The translations under genes were made by a program, and so were the position numbers. Below are positions 8,336 through 18,050 of a stretch of 41,068 bases of DNA, piece after piece (the stretch's first letter is position 1; each line of letters opens with the position of its first letter). The notes beneath the pieces are model-generated. The model worked only from the letters and a program-made list of their open reading frames with translations. It searched no databases and was not told the origin of the DNA. Source of the stretch: Nitrospira sp. (lineage in GTDB: Bacteria > Nitrospirota > Nitrospiria > Nitrospirales > Nitrospiraceae); contig JAHBWQ010000014.1 in assembly GCA_019636915.1 (NCBI GenBank), forward strand, positions 1-41,068, written 5' to 3'.

Positions 8336-8453
8336 GGCAATTGCGGTTTGAAGAGCTGTATGCGCGACGACAACGATGCGCTCAAAGAACATCATGTCAT
8401 GCCAGGCATTGCCCCAGGCGCTGATAAACCGGCATGCATCCATTAATATACGC

Positions 8454-9242
8454 TTACACCGTAATGCTCTGACCTTCATCTAGAAACGCCACCCGCTCGA
8501 TACCCAGCCTGCTGATTTGCTCTTCAATCCGGTTACGAAACTCGGGCTTCATGTGATAGGCGTAGAGGGGCAGGTCGGGGCGTTCGAGTTTTTGAAACTC
8601 TTTGAGGAACAGCGAGGGAGTGAGGTGTTTGGATTTTTTGGCTAAGGCCCCCAGCTCGTCAGGAAAGGATGATTCAAGGAAGACGGCCTTGAGTTCGGGG
8701 ATCATCCGGCCCAGGCTCCAGATGTCCTCCGTCTGATAGGTATCGCCGCTGTAGAGGAACGCGCCCTGCCTGTCTTTCACCACGTATCCCACAGTGGGGA
8801 CTGCATGGTTGACTGGAACAGGCATGACTTCCAGATGGCCGATGGTGACCGGCTTGCCTGGTTCGAGAACCAGCTGGTGCAAGACCGGCTGTTCCCGGTT
8901 GGGCAGCTTAAAAAAATTGGGATAAACTTTGTCATTGAAGACATGATCTCGCAAGCCCTGAATCACCGGTTCAGTGCCCGCAACAATCAGCGGTTCGCTG
9001 AAATCTTCGGCTAGGTTGTCGACTAGGGTTGGAAGCCCCTTGATATGGTCAAAATGAAGATGGCTCAGGAGCACGAACCGGATGCGCCGCTGTTCCGACA
9101 AAGTGAGCCGCGCGCCGATCGTTCCGGCATCCAGAAGCACGGAGCCATCAATCAGAAATCCGCAACTCTCCTGACGGATCGGCCTATCCTGACCGTCCAC
9201 GAGACAATCCGCCCCATGGCACCCCAACACTCGTATGCGCAT
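8454..9242 (-). CDS. Metallo-beta-lactamase-fold hydrolase, class II cAMP phosphodiesterase/RNase Z type
   Basis: 262 residues. The metal site HLHFDH (61-66), the later His in PVNHAVPTVGYVV, the Asp in LYSGDTYQTEDIW and the C-terminal His in YAYHMKPEF fit the two-zinc MBL fold. The start LGCHGADC and the GYVV/SGDT pattern resemble class II 3',5'-cyclic-nucleotide phosphodiesterases (PDE1-like) and RNase Z relatives. A phosphodiesterase role would suit the two cyclases further along, but it is only inference. The ATG has no clear Shine-Dalgarno. It stands alone, codirectional with the upstream toxin-antitoxin pair. Confidence 0.75.
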   Translation of the reverse strand: MRIRVLGCHGADCLVDGQDRPIRQESCGFLIDGSVLLDAGTIGARLTLSEQRRIRFVLLSHLHFDHIKGLPTLVDNLAEDFSEPLIVAGTEPVIQGLRDHVFNDKVYPNFFKLPNREQPVLHQLVLEPGKPVTIGHLEVMPVPVNHAVPTVGYVVKDRQGAFLYSGDTYQTEDIWSLGRMIPELKAVFLESSFPDELGALAKKSKHLTPSLFLKEFQKLERPDLPLYAYHMKPEFRNRIEEQISRLGIERVAFLDEGQSITV

Positions 9243-9920
9243 GGATAAAATCAGCTTTTAAAAGATACGTATCGCCACCGGAAGAAACACTCGTGCCGGC
9301 TCATACTTCAGCCGTCAATCGAATAAAACGGGCCGACTATATCAGTAATAAAATACTCAATATACATACCATGTTGAACTCAACCGTGTCATTCATCTCT
9401 TGGCATGACGTTCAGATCAGACTCACAACCGATATGACCATTCCTGACCGCAGGAAAAACTGAGGCCAGTGGTCAGGCATGAAGGTGCAAAGGATAAGGG
9501 CACCTGTTCGCTCGAATACCTTGAGGGTCGTCCACACTAAAAACAGCCCAATGCCTCACAAAGCTCAGGTCACACTTCCGGGAAGGAACCGCGCGACCAC
9601 TCATCTCGTCCAGTAAGCGGTAAGACTTCCAAGTCGCTTGGCAGGATGGCGCCCGTGCTGACGTGGGGTAGTTGCACTCGCTCAAACGTCTTGCTCTTTA
9701 TTTATATCCCTCCTCCTAGATGCACAATAGGTACAGGCGTGTGGATATCAAGAGAGAGCGCAGCCTCCGGCTTATCATGAGACGCCCTGAGCATCGATTG
9801 ATTCAGTCCATCCGATTAGCCCAACACTTATGGCAGTGTCTGCGTGCACCCATAAGAGCGATCCCGGATGCAGTTGCACCAACACTGCACAGAGGTTATC
9901 CGTCGTCCTTTTCAAGTCAC
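9243..9920. other. Intergenic region without a supported gene
   Basis: About 680 bases separate the MBL hydrolase from the beta-barrel gene. Short open frames occur on both strands but none has a start, composition or family resemblance that supports it. A TGACC...GGTCA inverted pair lies near 9445-9476. An AT-rich patch near 9335-9370 could hold promoter elements. Confidence 0.4.
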
Positions 9921-10610
9921 CTAGAAATGATAGCCGATACCGAAAACAAAATGATGTGCGCTGTAATGGAAGCTGACCCCTGAGCTTCCTGCACCGAACG
10001 CAAGCGTGTCGAAGCTGAAACGCACATGGTTGTATTTCCACTCCCCGAACAAAGCGAGGTTTGGAGTAATCAGGTAACGCAACCCGACCTGTGTGTTCAA
10101 ACCAGGCTTCGTGCTGCTCGCGGAATCAGCGGCGCCTTTGAGCTGTGCAAAGAAAATCGCAGGGCCAGCACCTGCATAAGGTTGAAACCGCCCTCCAGGG
10201 TACCGCACGACCAGATTAAAAGCCAATGTCGTGACTCGAAAGTGTGCACCACTGAGTTCCTGAGATACCGGCGGACTTCCATCCAAGGCCGAGACTGTCA
10301 CGTTCTGTTGCTTCAGATGTGGTGTGGTTGTGAAGGCCTCGGTCTCGATTCCCAACGACTTGACCGAATCAAAGTAATAACCAAGCTTGCCCCCATACAC
10401 AATCGAATTCTTAAGCTCGAGACCACTGAGCGATATCGGAGGCAGAATGGTTTGATCAACCGCCAAATCCACCTGGCTGGCGCTTCGTGGACTCGTGAGC
10501 CCCACTTGGCCTGCCATGTACATCTCGCCCCAAGCAGGAATGGCTGAGGCGCCTATCAACAGCGCAGTTGCAATGCTAAGACGGCTTCTACAGGACATGA
10601 GCTGGTCCAT
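9921..10610 (-). CDS. Outer-membrane beta-barrel protein (OmpA-like/porin family barrel)
   Basis: 229 residues from the ATG at 10610, chosen because GGGGG precedes it by about 5 bases (an upstream in-frame ATG at 10622 is possible). A signal peptide (IATALLIGASAIPAWG) ends near residue 30. The rest alternates in the manner of an eight-stranded barrel: MYMAGQVGLTS, YGGKLGYYF, LGIETEAFTTTPH, FNLVVRY, FQPYAGAGPAIFFAQ, TQVGLRYLITPNLALFGEWKY and FVFGIGYHF, ending in the C-terminal aromatic typical of BAM-inserted proteins. It is a structural or adhesive small barrel; no specific function can be given. Confidence 0.8.
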   Translation of the reverse strand: MDQLMSCRSRLSIATALLIGASAIPAWGEMYMAGQVGLTSPRSASQVDLAVDQTILPPISLSGLELKNSIVYGGKLGYYFDSVKSLGIETEAFTTTPHLKQQNVTVSALDGSPPVSQELSGAHFRVTTLAFNLVVRYPGGRFQPYAGAGPAIFFAQLKGAADSASSTKPGLNTQVGLRYLITPNLALFGEWKYNHVRFSFDTLAFGAGSSGVSFHYSAHHFVFGIGYHF

Positions 10611-10879
10611 CGTATCCCCCATGGACGGGCGCTTCTCTTAGTCTCTCCCATCAGTGCCTAGTGTGCACATCATCATCCCCGTATTTGACTGTCAGGAACA
10701 TCGGTTATCGTTGAAGCAACAGATCACCAGCTCAATTAGCCCATACGATCCAAGATATCTGACGGAATGGAGAACCATCAAAGGTGGCAATCTGAATTCA
10801 TTGCCAGTACCCATCATGCCGGCTATGCAGCAATCAGGCGGGGGAACATGCCTTCCCATGCCTCCCCACCCTACTCTCG

Positions 10880-11629
10880 CTACGGGATTACAGTGCAGTT
10901 ATATGGACGCTGCTCGCCAAACACATATGTCTCTGGATTTGGCAGCACGCAGCTAGACTTCTCCTTGCCAGCCGGTACCAACAGCCCTCCTGTTAGACTC
11001 CAGTTGAAACTCCACGGCGGGTTTCCGCCACCAAGAGACGTCGCACAGGCATGCACATCGGTAGTATTCGTAATACTGGGATCACAGGGACAGGTGTGTA
11101 ACCCATCGTTGTCGCAAAAATAGTCAGCAACCGTTGCAATCATTTTGATAGGAATGGCATCGACAGGCACCCAGGTTGCATCGTTCCCATTTATGTTGAT
11201 GCAGAGCTGCCTGAGTTCCACACAGGCAGGATTGGCGTCGCATTCCGCTCTTGTCGTTGCAACTCCCGCGGCATTGACAATCGCCCCAATAAAATTAGCC
11301 ACCCCCTTCTTATCGGGGGAGGAGGTACCCACGGCAAAGCCCGTATTGAACGTAATATTTTGTGTAAACACACGACCGGTCCCAATGTGCCCTCCACCGT
11401 TCTGACACACGAGAATAACTTCCTGCGGCTCGTTCACCGGAGGATCAATGGTGCAAGCCAGCGATAATTGGTTCTTGTCAACGTTCTTGACTTGACCCTG
11501 CGCATCGCACTGCACGCCTTTCGTGTAGTACTTCCCGTTCAGCCAATATCCAGCTTCCACGTTGGGAGTTGCAAATACCGATAAGCCCAAGACACATACG
11601 CAGATGGCAAGTACCCTCTTGAACATCAT
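10880..11629 (-). CDS. Secreted cysteine-rich protein of unknown function
   Basis: 249 residues from the ATG at 11629, which has a strong AAGGAGG seven bases upstream; the open frame extends further but without such a site. A clear signal peptide (MMFKRVLAICVCVLGLSVFATPNVEA) is followed by a mature protein rich in G, N, T and C, with about 13 cysteines spread along it. Many are paired closely (CDNDGLHTCPCD), which suggests disulfides outside the cytoplasm. I recognise no domain. It lies 95 bases downstream of the FecR-TPR-barrel gene on the same strand and may be cotranscribed with it. Confidence 0.65.
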   Translation of the reverse strand: MMFKRVLAICVCVLGLSVFATPNVEAGYWLNGKYYTKGVQCDAQGQVKNVDKNQLSLACTIDPPVNEPQEVILVCQNGGGHIGTGRVFTQNITFNTGFAVGTSSPDKKGVANFIGAIVNAAGVATTRAECDANPACVELRQLCININGNDATWVPVDAIPIKMIATVADYFCDNDGLHTCPCDPSITNTTDVHACATSLGGGNPPWSFNWSLTGGLLVPAGKEKSSCVLPNPETYVFGEQRPYNCTVIP

Positions 11630-11724
11630 AAAAAACCTCCTTCGCGGTTCAGGTCCGTGGTTCTTAAGATTCCTTGCGTGCACTCGTAACCTTCTCGAAC
11701 ACCGAAAAACCAGAGACGGCACCC

Positions 11725-14700
11725 TTAGGGAAAGGCCAACGTGAGCTTGGCAAACACCATCCGACTTGGTTGTATTAACGCGTTCTTAAAATCAGGATCA
11801 AAAAATTCGAACTTCTTGTTCGTCAGATTCATTCCCCCAACGGTCAATAATCCCAATCGCTTTGGCAGGCGATAGGTGACGCCGGCGTCGATGAGCCAGA
11901 AGTTGGTGCTCCCTCCGCGTAGATTGTCGTCGAGCGGCCCGGTAAAAATACCATCCTGTTTGACGAAGGTGCCGGTTAAGAACGCACCGAGCCCAGACGG
12001 ATGGAATACCTTCGCACCCAACGGGACCTTGTGTGTATTGACCTCTAACGCTCCATCGGTGAACTGTTGGTTCCGCACCATCCGAGACCATCGGTATTCC
12101 GCTCTCAGGGCCAGCCAATCATGCGGTGTCCAGAATGCATACCCTTGAGCCTGGTATTCATGCCAAGGCAACTTATTGACGACGAGTGGATTGGTAAGGT
12201 CGGTGACAGGGTTCTTAGAATCCCTGATGGAGCCTTCTCCTCCCACTACCAAGCGCTGGGTAAGTTTCTGATTGATTCCGGCGGCATAGCGCCAAGCGCT
12301 GGTCCCATTGAGGTCATCGAAGAATTGGTTGAATCCTGCGACCTGAGTCGGCTCAAGAGTCTGGTTCGTCACCAGCGGGCGTTTCATTTCCTGGAACGCC
12401 CCTAGCCGGATGAGGGTGTTCGGCAAAGGAGTCCAGAGCAGCCCGAACTTGGGATTGACTTGGGCCTTTCCCGTTACTGTCTGATCTTCTCCACTTCTGA
12501 AGTCAGCACTAACCCCGAGCGTCACTGTCACCGAGGGGTGCGGACGGATATTTGAATAGCTATAGACAATTCCATGAGTCAAATTACCCCCCGCGCGTGA
12601 AGCAATCGTGTTGGCTGGTGGTATCAAGATGGCGTCGGGAGGGAGGCCGAGTAACACAGGATCGAATGTTAATTGCGAGTCGGTTCTTGAGACGATGTGG
12701 GACAGATTTCCTCCCGTGACGAGATTGAAGTACTGCGAGCGGTATTGATGCTGCACGTCGCCCGTCATAGCGTCATCAGGAATTTGCAAATGCACTGAAC
12801 TCAATCCGGAACCGACCAAGCTGGGGCTCACACCAGAAGCAGCAAGCAGCGGAGGAGACTTATCCAAAAGCGTGCTTGAGGCGTTTTGATAAATGAACGA
12901 ACCGAGCAGAATGGAGTCCGAAGTGAAATTGTGCCTCAGCCCCATTCGATACACATTTCTGCTTTCGGTTTGTTGCAAACCGCGGAAGAAATCTTCCTGA
13001 AAAAACCTCTGTCGCGTATCGCCCCGGTCGAGTTTTCTGTTGCGATATTCAAATTGCACACTCGTTTGAGGAGTCAACTCCACCTGAACGAAGGCATTCA
13101 CCATCCGATCATCTTGCTCGGCGTTATCACGCCATCCGTTAGTCGTAAAATTGCTGACTCCCAGGCTGTAGGAAATATTCTTATGAATGCCCGACACGAT
13201 ACCTTCCTGACCATATGTTCCTCGTTCGCCGGCAAGCACCGAGCCCTGGAATGTGGCACGATCCCGATTGACCATGAGCGTGTTGAACTCATTGAACGAC
13301 GTGGCCGTAGGACCCAGTGACGCAAGGAGAAAGAGGTTGCTTTCCGCGAGCGTCGGCTGAATCGGGGTGATATTAAGCGGTTGGAGAAGCTGTGATACCA
13401 ACAACTCACTGACTCTCGCGATCTCGTGGCGTTGCAGCGTTGAATAGGTGTCCGCAAGGAGACGGTGAGCGGTAAAACTCGTGGGATCGGAGTTCACCGA
13501 GGTCCAACCTTCGAGGAGACCTAGATACTGAAACTGGAGATCGTTATAAATCCGGCCAATGCTGGCGCTCCTGGCAGCTGCGTCGGAATCCATCTGCAAT
13601 TGCGACCGGTAGACGGCCCGATTCTTGTTCAATTTAATCGCTTTATCCATTTCTTGAAGCGCTTCGACCGGCCGGTTCGTAAGCTGCTTCTGCAATGCAT
13701 CATAGAAGAACGGCGTTGGATCTTGGGGATCGAGTTCTTTGGCATTCTCGTATTCCCGTTCGGTCAACACGTCTCGTTTCTCTTCGAAGTAAGCTTTCCC
13801 TAAGTAGCTCCGGATCATTGCGTTGTTCGGATCCAAGCTGGCGGCCACTTCCATCTCGCGGCGACCTTCTTCGACTTTGCCTTCCCGGAATTTGGCCAAT
13901 CCTAATCCCAGCTGTGGCAACGCCGCAGCTTGGTCAATTTCATGCGCCTGTTGAAACTCGACCTGTGCCTCTTTGGTTTTGACCTGTAACAGATAGGCAA
14001 ACCCAAGAACGGTGTGTGCGCGCTCGGCGTTTGGGTTCAGTTCGACCGCTTTCTGCGCTGCTTCCAGTCCTTTGTCGAGCTGTTGCAGCGACAGATGCAT
14101 TTCTGCCAACCGCGACCAGGCGAGCACATTATTTGGCTCGGCCTTGACGGCTTCCTGGAGGCTCTTCAGCGCTCCGTCGACATCAAAATGGGCCTGCTGG
14201 GCATAGGACAGTGCGATCTTGGCTGAGGCGGATTGCGGATTCGCCGCCACGGCGCTGGTGGCCAATCCCAGCGCCTGTTCCTTTTCGTTTTGCACGACGG
14301 CGATGATGGACTGGAGGGCCAGTGCGTCGGCAGATCGCGGATCTACTTTCAGCGCCCGGTCGAGGTCCGTCTTGGCTTCCTCCACCCGGCCGACCGTCAG
14401 CACGTCTGCAGCATGGTTAGTGAGAGATTGCGCTTCCCCCGATTCACCGGCCTTCCGGTCAATGACCGGCGGATAATGGAGCGCCCACTGCACAGCATCG
14501 CGCGGCTTGACGACAGTCTGATAGACAAGGGGTTTGCCGGATTCGGCCACGACCGACTGGCCGTTGGTGATTGTGACTGTCCCGGACTCGTTGGCCGCGA
14601 CGACCTTCCCTTCGAAGATCGTGACTTCAGCTTTCTCGTCGCCGACGATCACGACGCCTTCCGTACCTTCCACACCTGCGTTCACAAAGGCGGTCTTGAT

Positions 14701-15093
14701 GTCGAGGTTCCTGGGGAGGCGACTGAAGAAGTGCATGGCACCCTTCGTGAGTTCCACGACTGAGCCGCCTTGCTTCTTGGCACCACCGAGGGTCATGGTG
14801 GTGTTCTGGTCCAGGCGCAACATCGGCTGATTCGAAAGCGCGATATCGGACCTACTCCGTTCTTGGACGCGAATCACATCGCCGGGGCAAAAGGTGTCGT
14901 TCAGCTTGACGGGTCGCCACTGCGTGCCGTTGGGAGATCGGACATCCACCTTGCCCTCAACGGCCACGGCTTTTGCAACCGGCGGCTCGCATGACGCCGC
15001 ACGTGAAGAGGCGGGACAAAATACATCCATCAGGATGCTTGTGCAAACCAGGAGACCTGAACACGTCGCCCATTGGTTCGCTGCGCCTCTCAT
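11725..15093 (-). CDS. FecR-TPR-outer-membrane beta-barrel fusion protein
   Basis: 1122 residues from the ATG at 15093, chosen for the GGGAGG five bases upstream; in-frame starts at 15111 and 15138 lack one. A signal peptide ends near ASSRAAS. Residues about 40-200 are a FecR domain (VEGKVDVRS, GDVIRVQERSRSDIALS, TAFVNAGVEGTEGVV). Residues about 210-530 carry eight or nine TPRs (AKTDLDRALKVDPRSADAL, GLEAAQKAVELNPNAERAH). About 590-1122 is a TonB-receptor-like barrel without a plug, ending in GGMNLTNKKFEFF and a final aromatic/Pro. This would place FecR and TPR domains in the periplasm anchored by an outer-membrane barrel. It precedes the CHASE2 cyclase gene's 3' end, same strand. Ligand and transport role are unknown. 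Confidence 0.85.
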   Translation of the reverse strand: MRGAANQWATCSGLLVCTSILMDVFCPASSRAASCEPPVAKAVAVEGKVDVRSPNGTQWRPVKLNDTFCPGDVIRVQERSRSDIALSNQPMLRLDQNTTMTLGGAKKQGGSVVELTKGAMHFFSRLPRNLDIKTAFVNAGVEGTEGVVIVGDEKAEVTIFEGKVVAANESGTVTITNGQSVVAESGKPLVYQTVVKPRDAVQWALHYPPVIDRKAGESGEAQSLTNHAADVLTVGRVEEAKTDLDRALKVDPRSADALALQSIIAVVQNEKEQALGLATSAVAANPQSASAKIALSYAQQAHFDVDGALKSLQEAVKAEPNNVLAWSRLAEMHLSLQQLDKGLEAAQKAVELNPNAERAHTVLGFAYLLQVKTKEAQVEFQQAHEIDQAAALPQLGLGLAKFREGKVEEGRREMEVAASLDPNNAMIRSYLGKAYFEEKRDVLTEREYENAKELDPQDPTPFFYDALQKQLTNRPVEALQEMDKAIKLNKNRAVYRSQLQMDSDAAARSASIGRIYNDLQFQYLGLLEGWTSVNSDPTSFTAHRLLADTYSTLQRHEIARVSELLVSQLLQPLNITPIQPTLAESNLFLLASLGPTATSFNEFNTLMVNRDRATFQGSVLAGERGTYGQEGIVSGIHKNISYSLGVSNFTTNGWRDNAEQDDRMVNAFVQVELTPQTSVQFEYRNRKLDRGDTRQRFFQEDFFRGLQQTESRNVYRMGLRHNFTSDSILLGSFIYQNASSTLLDKSPPLLAASGVSPSLVGSGLSSVHLQIPDDAMTGDVQHQYRSQYFNLVTGGNLSHIVSRTDSQLTFDPVLLGLPPDAILIPPANTIASRAGGNLTHGIVYSYSNIRPHPSVTVTLGVSADFRSGEDQTVTGKAQVNPKFGLLWTPLPNTLIRLGAFQEMKRPLVTNQTLEPTQVAGFNQFFDDLNGTSAWRYAAGINQKLTQRLVVGGEGSIRDSKNPVTDLTNPLVVNKLPWHEYQAQGYAFWTPHDWLALRAEYRWSRMVRNQQFTDGALEVNTHKVPLGAKVFHPSGLGAFLTGTFVKQDGIFTGPLDDNLRGGSTNFWLIDAGVTYRLPKRLGLLTVGGMNLTNKKFEFFDPDFKNALIQPSRMVFAKLTLAFP

Positions 15094-15779
15094 CGTGCCC
15101 TCCCTCTTCATCACTTCACGGCTGTCCGACCTCAACATCAGCCATCATGCACTCCGGGAAGTTCCGATCAAGTCGTTTTAGCGGTTTCGGCTATACCTCC
15201 AGATATCTACAAAAGTCCTCATGCAGGGCGGGTACGCTACCACTCCCCCTAATCGAATTACAATCATTATATTTCTCATCCGACTCGGACATTACTTAGG
15301 TATGATAATTATGAGTTTGTTCATGTAGCTTCCGCCTCACCCTCCAACCAAATTCCCATCATTGTTGGGCGAAATTATCATCTCTGGCTTAAGAGGCAAG
15401 GCAAGTAAGGTGCCTGAACAAGAAACAAGGCGGATGAACAAGACGTGCATGACCTAGTCAGGCTCAGTGGTTCAGTCCAGCGATACCGTGACTGAAGATC
15501 GCTTTGATTCTCAGCTTGTTCGATGGTCGAGCAGGGCGAGTCAGTCGAGGGAAAGCATGTTCAGTCAAGTATCGTCGATATATAGGGCTATATCATGATG
15601 TATTGGAACAGGACCAGTGTATCCGAACAGATGCTGTATCCGATTCGATTCAGCTCCTGGGAAAGCGCATGACTATGACGCCCTCTGATGGACCTTGGCA
15701 GCAGCTTTATGGGCCCACCGCAGCAAGACAGAGTTCTTTACAATGTCCTACATTCCCCTGTCTCGCGCGATGAAGGAGG
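15094..15779. other. Intergenic region between FecR-TPR-barrel and CHASE2 cyclase genes
   Basis: About 690 bases with no supported gene; an 89-residue open frame on the plus strand (15504-15773) has no recognisable features. The right half holds no clear terminator. The left part contains a possible promoter for the FecR-TPR-barrel gene, so the two genes, although codirectional, may be separate transcription units. Confidence 0.4.
15266..15294 (-). promoter_or_regulatory. Possible -10 box for the FecR-TPR-barrel gene
   Basis: The minus strand reads a perfect TATAAT at 15271-15266 in an AT-rich patch, about 170 bases before the start codon. The -35 region, TAATGT at 17 bases, is poor. A small palindrome (CCGACTCGG) lies in the spacer. 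This is a weak prediction. Confidence 0.3.
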
Positions 15780-18050
15780 TTACTTTTTGTCAAGAGTGAC
15801 AACAGCATCCCAGGGTTCTTCTGAAGGAGGATTGTTGAGATACTGATCACAGAGAGCGAGATAGAACTGAGAAGGACTATCCTTCCCGATCACCGTGATA
15901 CATCGGTGAAAGGCAGTGCGAGCCTGTTCCCAAGACCGATTTCGAAAGGCGGTCAGCCCCTCAGCGAAGCATGTGAAGGCTTCACGCTGTGCCTGTTCCA
16001 CCTGCTCCGAGCGGCTCACCAATTCATGAAGCCCCAATGGCTTCCCTTTGCCCTTGAGTCGAAATGTACCGAGTTGTCTGGTCAGCAGTCCGTCCAATCC
16101 TTGGATCACGTCGTCGCTGACGGCGATTTGTGTTCCGATGTATTTATTGAACCCTTCTACGCGCGAGGCCGTATTGACGACGTCGCCGGTGGGCCGATAT
16201 TCATAGTGATCCATGGCTCCAACCGCCCCGATCGTCAATTCACCGGCATGCAGGCCGATACGTGTGGGCAAACTATAGGGCGCCACAGATTGATTAAACC
16301 GGGCCACGGATTCAGCCATTGCCAGTGCAGCCAGACAAGCCCTTTTGCGAAGAGCCGGATCATCATGTGATCCTTTCCAAATGGCTAGGATCGAATCCCC
16401 TTTTAGATCCACGATCAGACCGCCATATTTGCGCACCGGCTGAAAGAGCGCTTCGAAATACCGGCCAAGGAAATCGCTGAGGTCCTTTGGCGTCATTTTC
16501 TCTGAGAGCGCAGTATAGTCTCCGGCATCGGTGAAGAGGCAGGTTCCGTAGACCACCTGTGTCGTGCCCTTGATATTCGCCATGTCCTTCGCCAATTGAT
16601 CGACGACATCGTCCGGCAAATAGAGCCCGAACGCTTTGCGGATGTTCTTGCGTTCACGATCCGATTCGACATAATTCCAGAGGACCGCACCGACGAAGCC
16701 GATCGGCAACTGGACGAGGAGAGGAAGCACAACCGGATACCATTGCTGGTAGGACTGAAATTGGTATGAGGCAACAGCCAGATACAACCCGGCCATGCCG
16801 ACCATTACCCCGGCAGCAATACCGACGGGGAGCAGCAGACAGAGAACCCCAACGAAAATCCCCCAACAAAGCATCAGCCCGATATGAGCCGACAAGCCGA
16901 TCGGTACGATCGTCGTATCATCGAGAATGTTCAGGAAGGCGCTTGCAGCGATTTCCACTCCGCCGATGAAGACCCCGTTCCCCTGTGAGAAGACGGTGTA
17001 AAAGCTGTCCTTTCGTTCTGCGAGTAGAATTTCTGAAAGGCCGACAAAGACCGCTTTCCCCTTCACATCGAGAGCCGGCCCTGATGCCGTTCCAATCTGC
17101 AACGCCTGATGATAAGGGATCGTCGGAATCGTCCCGGGTGGCCCATAGAAGTTGATATACCGGCTGACTTCTCCCCCATATAGATTGATCAGAGCCTTCA
17201 GGAGGCGATACCGACTCCCGCTCTTTGCCTGCATGTCCGACTGCTCTAAGACCTCACGTACTCGCTCGGCCAGCAAGGGGTCACCTTCAAACAGGTCACG
17301 CAGGTCACGGATCATTCCCACAAGACCTCGGGTGGTGCGCTCCTTCTTGATATCGCCTGGCAATTTCTCCGCATAGGCTGGGCTAACCTGTTTCACCAAC
17401 CCAACTAATTCTCCTAAGACCTCCCACCCATACAGCTGCAGTGCCACAACCGGAAAGGTCGGGGCATCACCAGCTCCCTGCTGGAACGTCCAATACTGAT
17501 TCACCTTGAACGGAATCCTGGGCAGGACGAATGGAGCCGTTCCCGTTGCCGCCTGCGCAAACGACTGAAGCGGTTTGATGAGTTTGACGATATTGGTGGT
17601 GTCGGATGCGTCAGCTCCCGCCAATGGGGTCGGAATGTCTTTCGCCCTCATGGCATCGGCAAGGACTACATTGCCGGCCCGGCGAATCGCCTGTTCTAAA
17701 AGACGGTCGTCGCCTTTCAACTTTGGCTCAATAAAATGCACGTCGAAGGTAATGGCTTTGGCACCTGCTCGCACAAGGGTATCGATCAGTCTTGCATGAA
17801 CAGAGCGAGGCCACTTGTCGGGATTATCCTGGATCTTGAGATTTTCAGCAGACTCTCTATCGATACTGACGACGACGGCTTCCGTGGGCGGTTGTTGAAC
17901 ACCTCTCAGTTTAAAAAAAAGAGCGAGTCCGAGATCCTCCTCAAAACTTTTCGCCGTGTGCGTGAAGCTGAAAGCAAGCCCCGTGAGCCCGACCACGCAA
18001 CCCCATACGATCGCTTTGACTATGCTCATCATCGCTTCAGGCTTTCGCAT
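15780..18050 (-). CDS. CHASE2-domain class III adenylate/guanylate cyclase
   Basis: About 756 residues from ATG 18050 (a TTG at 18062 is also in frame; neither has a strong ribosome binding site). An N-terminal TM helix is followed by a large periplasmic CHASE2 sensor (to about 400; VVVSIDRESAENL, ITFDVHFIEP, GKAVFVGLSE), three TM helices (about 410-480) and a cytosolic class III cyclase domain, then a TPR-like tail. Metal Asps are in CLFTDAGDYT and LKGDSILAIW, and the Asn/Arg pair is in VVNTASRVEG. The base-recognition positions are unusual: the usual Lys is Asp (VDLKGD) and the usual Thr/Asp is Arg (YRPTGD). CHASE2 cyclases often neighbour FecR proteins, as here. Substrate (ATP or GTP) cannot be assigned. 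Confidence 0.9.
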   Translation of the reverse strand: MRKPEAMMSIVKAIVWGCVVGLTGLAFSFTHTAKSFEEDLGLALFFKLRGVQQPPTEAVVVSIDRESAENLKIQDNPDKWPRSVHARLIDTLVRAGAKAITFDVHFIEPKLKGDDRLLEQAIRRAGNVVLADAMRAKDIPTPLAGADASDTTNIVKLIKPLQSFAQAATGTAPFVLPRIPFKVNQYWTFQQGAGDAPTFPVVALQLYGWEVLGELVGLVKQVSPAYAEKLPGDIKKERTTRGLVGMIRDLRDLFEGDPLLAERVREVLEQSDMQAKSGSRYRLLKALINLYGGEVSRYINFYGPPGTIPTIPYHQALQIGTASGPALDVKGKAVFVGLSEILLAERKDSFYTVFSQGNGVFIGGVEIAASAFLNILDDTTIVPIGLSAHIGLMLCWGIFVGVLCLLLPVGIAAGVMVGMAGLYLAVASYQFQSYQQWYPVVLPLLVQLPIGFVGAVLWNYVESDRERKNIRKAFGLYLPDDVVDQLAKDMANIKGTTQVVYGTCLFTDAGDYTALSEKMTPKDLSDFLGRYFEALFQPVRKYGGLIVDLKGDSILAIWKGSHDDPALRKRACLAALAMAESVARFNQSVAPYSLPTRIGLHAGELTIGAVGAMDHYEYRPTGDVVNTASRVEGFNKYIGTQIAVSDDVIQGLDGLLTRQLGTFRLKGKGKPLGLHELVSRSEQVEQAQREAFTCFAEGLTAFRNRSWEQARTAFHRCITVIGKDSPSQFYLALCDQYLNNPPSEEPWDAVVTLDKK

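Noticed and set aside
9473..9685. 70-residue minus-strand frame with AGGAGGAGGG upstream
   Set aside because: The purine-rich site is more than 20 bases from the TTG start and the product has no protein-like features.
15504..15773. 89-residue plus-strand frame in the intergenic region
   Set aside because: No ribosome binding site, no family resemblance, and uneven composition.
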